Shown here: positions 57,034 to 64,000 of the stretch, in pieces | Layout: the number at the start of each line of letters is the position of its first letter | How positions within the stretch are numbered: the first letter of the stretch is position 1 | Assembly: GCA_019055375.1 (NCBI GenBank) | Contig: JAHQIW010007344.1 | Location: 1 to 64,000, forward strand | Direction of reading: 5' to 3' | Length of the DNA stretch: 64,000 nt | Origin: Parelaphostrongylus tenuis | Lineage: Eukaryota; Nematoda; Chromadorea; Rhabditida; Metastrongylidae | Program-made: the position numbers and the translations under genes | Notes under the pieces: generated by a model | The model's input: the letters and a program-made list of their open reading frames with translations, nothing else | What the model was told of the DNA's origin: nothing | The model's database searches: none

Positions 57034-57632
57034 CTATAGCCTGGTAGATTTTGACTTTGGTACTAGATCTGGTTTCCTTCGCAGTGTGCAATTCTAACGA
57101 GAAACAAAATACGTATTGCTTATGAGGTATCAGTTTCATGATCAAAATTCATGGAGCGTTTTGTTGGCAGTTACATAGTGAACGTTTAGACGGAATAATT
57201 GAAATAACTTGTCATGAAGGCATAGTGTATTTCCTGTGAGACTTCTGAAAAGGTAATTTTAGCAAAAAGAACGCTTGTGCCACCCTACCAATTCGCAAAC
57301 AATGAATTCAGGGTGATCGAATAGAGATAGTGTGGAATGTATCTTCTGAGATATTGAGCAATCTAGTCTCACGTTTTCTTGATATCCAAGATTTTGCACT
57401 CATAATATATGCCATTCTCCTTCCCACAATTTGCACAACTAACAGTTTCGTCTGCAAAAAATTGGTCCTAGAGTTGTATCTGCCTCTCTGTACACCAGTA
57501 TTCTTGGTGTGCAGTTGCAAGATCGGTCATGAATAGTTCGTAGAAGCCGACTGGCTCCTAGCATGTGAGCATTACTTCACCTTGATCACGTGCCCGTCGC
57601 TCATCAAGGAGCTGGGCTCTCAGCGGCAGCAT
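57034..57632 (-). CDS. Small Cys-containing protein, 86 aa, four exons, complete
   Basis: Exons on the minus strand: 57632-57581 (ATG, 17 codons plus one base), 57451-57373, 57244-57175, 57093-57034 (TAG). The three introns (129, 128 and 81 bases) have GTGAAG, GTGAGA, GTAACT donors and TTTTGCAG, TTTTCAG, CGTTAG acceptors, and phases 1, 2, 0 all match, giving one open frame. An in-frame TAA lies just before the ATG. The product starts MLPLRAQLLDERRARDQ (no signal peptide), then VSCANCGKENGIYYECK, a CxxCG...C arrangement that could bind zinc. It then continues through LTGNTLCLHDKLFQLFRL to a basic tail. I do not recognise the family. The frame agreement over four exons is the evidence that it is real. 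Confidence 0.65.
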
Positions 57633-57776
57633 TCCCTCAGCACTCGTAGATTATCATCCATCGTCACCGACCTTCACCCTTGCTTGCTAATAAGCGATCG
57701 AGCAGAATATTCTAGTTTCCATTTTCAGGCAAAGTAGACCTCTTACTCAAAATGTATATACATATATATTTTACTT

Positions 57777-58876
57777 CACGTATCTCCCTTCTTGAGGTAT
57801 CCGCCTGGTAGTCGTGAGGGCACGTGGCGCCTTCTCAGGTGTTGGATAGGAGAATCAAACGCTAACCAAAAGTGCTTCCCAGAGACGCGAGTGGATTTAG
57901 GGACGAGCTCAATGCTTGTGCACCGCTAGTCTGACCTAACTAAATTTCTATGAGTCACTTCGGCCTAAATACCTCTGATCAAGCGACTGAGAAGTATATG
58001 GGAGGCGGTTAGGACTTGCCTCCAACAGAGAAGCTCCTTCGCTCCTCCAAGGGAGACTAGCAAACTACTCAGTGAGTATCCAGCCACCACGTTTAGAGCC
58101 TATCAAGCTATACGTTGGATATCAAAGCGCTAGAAACAGCAATAAATATGGGCCTTATTCCATTGATCCCGAGAGAGCCCCCGCTACGATAGCGTCGAGT
58201 AAGACGAGGACGGAGAGGCTGCTAGACAGAGTCAAACTAGGCAGTCAAAACCGCAACCGGCTCAAATGACGATCCGTACCCGTAATGCACGATCACTTGC
58301 ACACGAATCCGCTATAGAAGATCTATTGATTCAAGCAAGAAGGATAAGGTAAGAGGTCATCGATCTGACTGAGACGAGTAGGCGCCATCCTTTTCACGCT
58401 TTTTATGACACCGGAGAAGAACTGTTCCTTGGTAGATGCGATCGCAGAGGTGTCGGCGGCGTTGGCGTCCTCGTCAAGTCGAATTTGACCGCGAAAATTG
58501 ATTCAATTGAACAACTAACAATCGGTATCGGGCGATTGCTGTTGAAACGATGTGGCTCAGTGCCGCTTTGACTATCTTCGTTGCTTACGCACAAACATCA
58601 AGCTATGACGAGAACAAAGTCGAAGCTTTTTATATGGACCTTATAAAATTCTGAAGACCATACATTCTTCAGGTTCATGGTTAGATATTTTACCTCAAAA
58701 ACTGGATCTGAAGGAGAACATGTGAAGAACGTCGCATTGGGACCTACGGACTAGAATGGAATGAACAGTGTGAGATGCTATCTGAGTTTATCATGACGAC
58801 CAAAACCATCCATGATAACTCAAAATTTCAGAAAACTTCACTCTAAACGGTGGACGTGGGAGTCTCCCAATGCAGA
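57777..58876 (+). pseudogene. RTE-type LINE, 5' part only, decayed
   Basis: Matches 16549-17660 of the intact LINE: 5' UTR from TATCTCCCTTCTTGAGGTA onward, ATGACGATCCGTACCCGTAA (N-terminus of the endonuclease), and on to GGGAGTCTCCCAATG. Many indels. The 3' part is missing; the join to the next, reversed piece is near 58876-58880. Confidence 0.8.
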
Positions 58877-58878
58877 AT

Positions 58879-59499
58879 CACCAGTCACCTGTCGATCCCT
58901 TGATCCTCGAATGAGTTGAGCGGGCACCAGCAACACTTCCATTTTTGCTTATTGCGTGCAAGTTAATAGAGTGGATCCTTCTCGCTCTAAGGGTTCGTTA
59001 AGCATCATAGCTTTCTTCTACGCTTTTCTTCAAGAAATCGGACCCTCGGGTCGATGGTCTCCCTGAAGAGCGCTTGATATCCAGAGAAATCCAGTTTTGT
59101 AACGGTTCTTCTCCATCGGTTGTCGTTGAAGCGATCACGTGTCCGGCCCATCTTATTTTCAAAATCCCGGCGTGTAGAACGGCGTCTATGGCCTTCGATC
59201 GTTGACTTAGGTTAGAACTTCGGATCTTTTCTCTCATTTACGAGATACGGGATACTCCAAGCATCGATCTTTCGAATGCGCTTTCAATAAGGCCAAGTGA
59301 TCTTTCATCCCGCCTTCGTAGCGACCAGGTTTCTGCTGCATACATAGGTAAGGATAATCGTCGAGTGGAAAACCTGATCACGGAGTCGGATGTTCTTTGT
59401 TCTCTTCACTACATCTTCAATGCTCTTAAACGTTCTCCAAGCCGCTCTTCTGTTCCTGCCCAACTCTGAAGCTAGGTCGTTTATCATGTTGATTTCACG
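58879..59499 (-). pseudogene. RTE-type LINE, 5'-truncated, reverse
   Basis: Corresponds to 19272-19888 of the intact LINE, from REINMINDLASELGR to the 3' end. Several frameshifts. Its 5' break falls within 14 bases of those of the other two truncated copies. Confidence 0.8.
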
Positions 59500-59640
59500 G
59501 ATCTCTCTTTTTGAGGTATACCGCCCGGTTAGTCGCGAGGGCACGTGGCGCGTCCACAGGTGATGGTTAGGGAAATTTGACGAAAACTAAAACCGACTGT
59601 GTACTTCGCAGAAATGTAGGTGAAACAAATTTTTTTCGTG
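59497..59640 (+). pseudogene. RTE-type LINE 5' UTR fragment
   Basis: CACGGATCTCTCTTTTTGAG, then CCGCCCGGTTAGTCGCGAGG and CACGTGGCGCGTCC match the start of the intact LINE (16549-16690). It is the third copy whose left end coincides with the family's 5' end. Confidence 0.7.
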
Positions 59641-60432
59641 CGATAGTGAATAAGGATAATAAAGGCTTCGTCCCCAAATCTGCGATATTTTTTATCAACC
59701 TCCTCGTTGGGGTCTTGTTTTCTATAGAACGGCTGAGGAAATGATGGTACAACGCGTACATAATGGAGTCATTCGACGTCACTGCTCTATATACCAACGT
59801 GTCGAGTGACTCCGCATTGTAAACCATACATGTGCTTCTGATACAAAACCACGGAGCTGTAAACATGTATGGCTTGTCGACTGAGCAGTTCATGGTTTTA
59901 TCAAAAGAGTGTGTGAACTGCACAATCTTCAGATGGTGCGCGAAATATTATGCTCAAGTGAGAGGGTTGGCAATAGGGCAACGACTGACACCTAGCCTGG
60001 CGATTGCCTCTATGTCGATAGTGGAAGCGTCAGTAATGGATCTCCGCATTACCCTACTGTAGGTATACAGATGATTGTTTGGTTATCTGTTCCTCTCAAA
60101 AAGAGCTGGATAATTGCTCCAGATTGTTGAGTGAACAGTCAGAGTATATAATATTTACCCGTGAGATACCAAAAGATGATTGGCAGCCTTTCTTAAACGT
60201 GAAAATAAACTTAACCGAGAGCGACTAAAGGGAAAGTAATAAGAATATCCTATTTCACAATGTCTCTTCTCATTTCTTACATACGAAAAAAGAGTTAGTA
60301 AAAGACATGTATCGAACAGCCCTTTCATTTCGAGTGTTTTCTTAAGACCACAAGCTCAAATTTCAATATGCCTGATAATCATTATTTGAGCCACGCATGT
60401 CAGTGGTCTGTCAATGAGGGCTGACTTATCGA

Positions 60433-60475
60433 GCCCGATACACGTGTTTCGATCTTGCGATCTCGTCAGTCGGGC
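60433..60475 (-). ncRNA. Type I hammerhead ribozyme, complete core
   Basis: Order on -: GCCCGA, CUGACGA, GAUC-GCAA-GAUC, GAAA, CACGUGU, A, UCGGGC. Stem I is a perfect 6 bp, stem II a perfect 4 bp with a GCAA tetraloop, stem III the palindrome ACACGUGU; cleavage triplet GUA. Confidence 0.72.
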
Positions 60476-60861
60476 AGTTGCCCTTTCTCGTCTTTTGCTA
60501 ATCTCTGTGGGTGCTCCAGTCCCCACAATAAGAGTTAGCGACGACGTACGTTTTACACTCTATGTCCAGTGAGGAACTCACCAAACACCCATAAGTCAGC
60601 CCTCATTGACAGACCACTGACATGCGTGGCTCAAATAATGATTATAAGGCATATTGAAATTTGAGCTGTGATCTTAAGAAAACACTCGAAATGAAAGATA
60701 TGTTATATTAAATATACTAGCCACGAGCAATCGAGTGTACAACACTCTGTGTTTGGTGAGTTCTTCACTGGACATAGAGTGTAAAACGTACGTCGTCGCT
60801 AACTCTTATTGTGGGAACCGGAGCACCCACAGAGATTAGCAAAAGACGAGAAAGGGCAACT

Positions 60862-60904
60862 GCCCGACTGACGAGATCGCAAGATCGAAACACGTGTATC
60901 GGGC
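60862..60904 (+). ncRNA. Type I hammerhead ribozyme, complete core
   Basis: Identical to 60433-60475 but on the + strand, in the other arm of the same element. Its order reads along the Penelope sense strand. Confidence 0.72.
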
Positions 60905-61854
60905 TCGATAAGTCAGCCCTCATTGACAGACCACTGACATGCGTGGCTCAAATAATGATTATCAGGCATATCGAACAGCTGCCAATGGGCGTACCGAGGA
61001 GGAGCAGAGAGTAGAATCCGTGAAACTGGCTTGGGAAATAGCCACTTCTAATGGATACGATTCCTCACCCCTCGGCTCAGGTTCAGAGGAAACAGTACGC
61101 CTCCGAACGAAACTCAGATGAAAGGATAATCCCGTTTATTTTTCCATTTCTTTCAAATGAGATTGGTACACCTATAAAACGTTTTTAAAAAAGAGCAGGT
61201 TTATAGCAGTCGGAGGCTATTGTTGAAATACCTTCAAATACTCTAAGACGCCAAGTAGTTCGCAACCGTTTATATGACCGTCTCTGTATAACGAAAGATT
61301 GTAAAATGAGACAGGATGGTAAGATGGTGATTGCATGAGCGTAGGTACAGTCTATCTAATCTCTTGCAAAGCGTGTAGCGATAGATATATTTGCGAAACG
61401 GGTAGGCCGCTCTATGCCCGCATAGAAGATTACCTAGCTGATAAACATCTTAACAGACGTAACACCCCGCTAGGACGCATAGAGCACAGATACTCGACGG
61501 AGTTAATTTTAAGATCGAAGTCACCATCCTTGCTAAGGAACAAAATTATCAGCGCGAAAAATTCTGGAAGCACTTTAGATTGACACCACCAATCCAACTA
61601 AACCGCAGGGAGGAATGACTCGTGATATGAGCCAGCATTAAGACTGCTGTTTTGATGGGTAGGGTGCACCACGAGCCTATGTGATGGCCGTCCGGTGATC
61701 TCCACTTGAATCACTCAGTGCACATATAAAAAGCGGTGAGTATCTTCAGAGTTGATTTTGTGCTTGGTGCGATTGAAATCTAGGTCTGGTGATTTTTTTA
61801 AAGGAGTAATTGAGGTGTTTGACTGATTGGATTGCAGGCAGTTTGACATTTCCA

Positions 61855-61889
61855 GGCTCTGAAGAAGGCAAAATGCCGAAACGTCAGCT
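61855..61889 (+). ncRNA. Hammerhead-like motif at the Penelope 3' end
   Basis: Order: GGCT, CTGAAGA, A, GGCA-AAA-TGCC, GAAA, CGTC, AGCT. It lies 238 bases after the Penelope stop codon, in sense orientation. Compared with 14942 and 50818, the fourth stem II pair is A-T instead of G-C, a compensated change. Confidence 0.62.
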
Positions 61890-62084
61890 GTTAAATAAAG
61901 ATTAATGTGACGCCTCGAATTGAATTAAAGTAGGAAATCAGGAGTCATATAACCATGCCGAGTTTAATAGACAGTCGGTCTTGGGATGATAACTTTATTG
62001 AATTTTTTGTTTGATTTCGTGCTAGAATGTGCTGTAATTACTTGTCTAACTCCACCTGTGCCTAAGTTTTGTATCGTGAAATGT
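61890..62084. other. Spacer, nothing recognised
   Basis: AT-rich sequence between the Penelope end and the transposase relic. Confidence 0.35.
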
Positions 62085-63010
62085 ACGCATCGCAATGGAT
62101 AGAGTTGCACAAGAGGGTAATGAAAGCGGCCGACATTGTTGAAATAATTGGTTTTAAACCACCAAGTGTCTACAGAGCCGTAAAACGTTTCAAGTGACTA
62201 GGAGGATTGAGGACAGTCTTTGAGAAGGAAGTCAATCACCTCGTAATCGCCGAAAAACATTCAGAAGATCCGTTGACAAATCTAACGAAATCTGGAGAAT
62301 TCCATAAGCAAAAAGGTAAACAAGTTCGGAATTTGCGAGTGGAGCTTGCGAAACATGGTTATAATTAAGCTGAAGCTGCGCAGTCGCGCGATCTCTCGTT
62401 TTCACTTTCTGAACAAAAAGATGAAAGAAGGACAGTTTTCAAAGGGTCGCCGAATGATTCGTTTGATCTGGTGTACTCACGAATGAGAAAACAATCACGA
62501 TCGAATTCTCCACAATCTCCTGATTCAACGTCAACTTTCAAAAAGAGTTAGTAGAAATCTGTAGTAGCAGAAATCCATAGGCTGCATTAATTTTCGACCT
62601 CCGTAATAGTCTGGGCCGGCTTTTGCGCCACCGAAACGGCGCCGTTGGTCTTCATCAACACAAACGTCGAAATCAACGCTACCAGCTACCAGCAGCAAGA
62701 TCTACAAGGCGTACTGGAGCCTTGGACTACTGAACACTTTGGCGCAGACTGATTTGCGCTCCAGCAAGTCTAGGCTAACGTATCTGGCTCGCTCAATGAC
62801 CATCATCTATCAAGAGCTGTTTCCAGGCTTTTAATGCAAGGCATCTGGCCGTCAAACTCGTCGGTTTCAGCCCAATGGATTACTCCGTGTGGTCTATACT
62901 AGAGGAAAATGTCTCGGCTACTCATCACACTACCGTAGACGCACTCAAAACAGCATTATACGCATTTGGGACGAAATTTTGGTGAAAATATGTACGAGCA
63001 TTGTTGTAAC
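62085..63010 (+). pseudogene. Tc1/mariner-type transposase relic
   Basis: Helix-turn-helix ADIVEIIGFKPPSVYRAVKR near 62130; ISRFHFLNKKMKEG near 62395; NEKTITIE near 62488 (first catalytic Asp changed to Asn); VWAGFCATETAPLVFINTNV near 62612; PMDYSVWSILEENVSATHHT near 62875. The order and the DYSVW block fit a maT/Tc1-like transposase. Many stops and shifts. Confidence 0.7.
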
Positions 63011-63239
63011 TCTTTAGAAGCGACTTTATAAATGTGTATAGACCAGAGAAAGCAATTTTGAGAAATCATTATGAACTTATTTGTTCATTAGGGTACGTAT
63101 AACCTTGACAAAACTCTTAGTTTGCCGATTTTAGCATTTATATATTACTTTATAATTAAAGTTGATGCTTTGATCAAACTGCTTGTTTATTTTGGTCTAT
63201 AATTTGTTTTATTTAATTGTCTATTTTCAGTTGCCCTTG

Positions 63240-63900
63240 AGATTACGGATCGTGATAATCAACGAATCGCAATACTTGATTTGCACAAGATGCTCGCACA
63301 AATTTCCAATGTAATTTCGTTCCAAAGGCATGTCAAAGCCGTTCCAAGCGCGTCTAAGCTAGTGTAGCGAGTATCCGAGACTTTTTTCTCCGATCACATG
63401 GAGTAGTCCATCGGCTTGAGATAAGGAAAATTCGGCGGTAAAATATCTTTGCGCCAAAATTCTGGGAAGTGCTCTCTAGAGATGGCAATCATGAAACGGG
63501 CCGAATGCACAAGAGCTCAGTCTTGCTGAAGTGCAGATGCGTCAGAACTGATGTGTTGAGTATTACAAAGATCTAGTGCGCCCCGTGAAGCTTGTTGGTG
63601 ATAGCGGCAGTGTTGATTTTGACGTTTCCGTTAATGAAGACCAACGGCGTTTTTCCGGTGGCGCAAATGCAGACCCAGATCATCACAGAGGCCGGAAAAT
63701 GGATGTGGCTTTTGCCTTTTGCTACTGCGGGTTTCTGCTAATCCAACTTGAAAAGTTGACGTCCATTATGGCGATTGTGGAGTGGTTGGACTTTGACACG
63801 CTTTTGAGAAAAACGGCAGTAACGTGTGCGACATCTTGCGCAACTCAGCTATTGCGATTCGTTGTTTTCACGATCCATTACTTGAGCACATTTAAGAATA
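63240..63900 (-). pseudogene. Second copy of the same transposase, reverse, decayed
   Basis: Minus strand: VMIWVCICATGKTPLVFING near 63690, then EHFPEFWRKDILPPNFPYLK and KPMDYSM near 63410, then LDALGTALTCLWNEI. Same family as 62085-63010 and tail to tail with it. The N-terminal part would lie toward or past the right edge. Confidence 0.65.
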
Positions 63901-64000
63901 GACAGATATATTTAACACAGACTCTAGAACAAAATTAATCAGGAATTTCATCAAAGTTACTAGCGTTAATTAATAAATACCATATCAATGCTAAAAATCA

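Larger units (their letters stand above)
60321..60969. mobile_element. Hammerhead-bearing inverted-repeat element in the Penelope frame
   Basis: ATCGAACAGC at 60311-60320 and 60970-60979 is a 10-bp target duplication; removing the insert restores the Penelope codons (MYRTAAN). Two nearly identical arms of about 225 bp (60366-60589 and 60745-60969, inverted) each hold a hammerhead, and a partial third copy of the end (60590-60702) lies in the middle. No open frame, so it must depend on proteins of another element. Confidence 0.8.
59645..61617 (+). pseudogene. Penelope-like element: RT and GIY-YIG endonuclease, disrupted
   Basis: RT motif A at 59762 (MESFDVTALYTNVSSDSA), motif B at 59967 (GLAIGQRLTPSLAIASM), motif C at about 60063 (CRYTDDCLVICSS, with the catalytic Asp pair; YTDD where YIDD is usual), then DDWQPFLNVKINL. 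After a 649-bp insertion (60321-60969) the frame resumes at ANGRTEEEQR. A GIY-YIG nuclease follows at 61335 (GTVYLISCKACSDRYICETG; the Gly of YIG is Cys), and the C-terminus REKFWKHFRLTPPIQLNRRE to TGA at 61617. This is the order of Penelope-like retroelements. Frameshifts and stops make it inactive; the N-terminus is cut off by LINE debris at 59640. Confidence 0.85.

Noticed and set aside
57777..59499. Twin-primed single LINE insertion
   Set aside because: In twin priming the inverted part lies upstream of the 3' part; here the reversed 3' piece meets the 5' piece at its tail.
59567..59923. 118-codon minus-strand frame
   Set aside because: It is the antisense of the Penelope RT region (motif A lies in the + strand at 59762).

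Overview
The window looks like nuclear DNA of a parasitic or free-living strongylid-type (rhabditid) nematode, most likely hookworm-like. Four things point there: short AT-rich introns with GTGAGTTT donors and TTTTCAG acceptors; single-copy coding exons of nematode families (a GABA-A-type chloride channel subunit, a four-transmembrane protein); a very high load of old transposable elements; and an RTE-type LINE of the kind abundant in hookworm genomes. The species call is inference; no rRNA, mitochondrial or bacterial sequence is seen.

Layout. 0-5 kb: exons of a GABA-gated chloride channel subunit on the + strand (1413-4897), covering the second half of the Cys-loop, TM1-TM3 and part of the intracellular loop. 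5-13 kb: relics (RT fragments, a piggyBac-like transposase on -), a 42-bp minisatellite, tRNA-like SINEs and two candidate coding exons. 13.9-20.8 kb: a large unclassified repeat (called DR1 here) carrying a full-length RTE-type LINE (16548-19894) with a perfect 12-bp target duplication, plus a second truncated LINE in reverse. 21-26.5 kb: SINEs, duplicated tRNA-like repeats and a hammerhead-bearing element. 27-34 kb: isolated candidate exons on both strands. 35.3-37.2 kb: one RTE relic nested in another. 42-45 kb: a five-exon gene for a four-transmembrane protein on -, with mobile elements in its first intron. 45-55 kb: hammerhead-bearing elements, a mariner relic, SINEs and a two-exon gene end on -. 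55-57.6 kb: a second DR1 copy and an 86-aa, four-exon gene on -. 57.8-64 kb: a nest of LINE pieces, a Penelope-like element (RT plus GIY-YIG) interrupted by a hammerhead-bearing element, and two Tc1/mariner relics.

The most interesting signal is a set of at least a dozen hammerhead-ribozyme-like motifs in three sequence types. Some lie in Penelope-type terminal repeats. Others sit as inverted pairs in short elements with no coding capacity. At least one copy (45034-45076, - strand) keeps every core nucleotide of a type I hammerhead, and one pair sits in an element inserted in the Penelope reading frame with a 10-bp target duplication.

Names DR1, SINE-A and SINE-B are local labels. All family assignments come from reading motifs by eye; nothing was searched.
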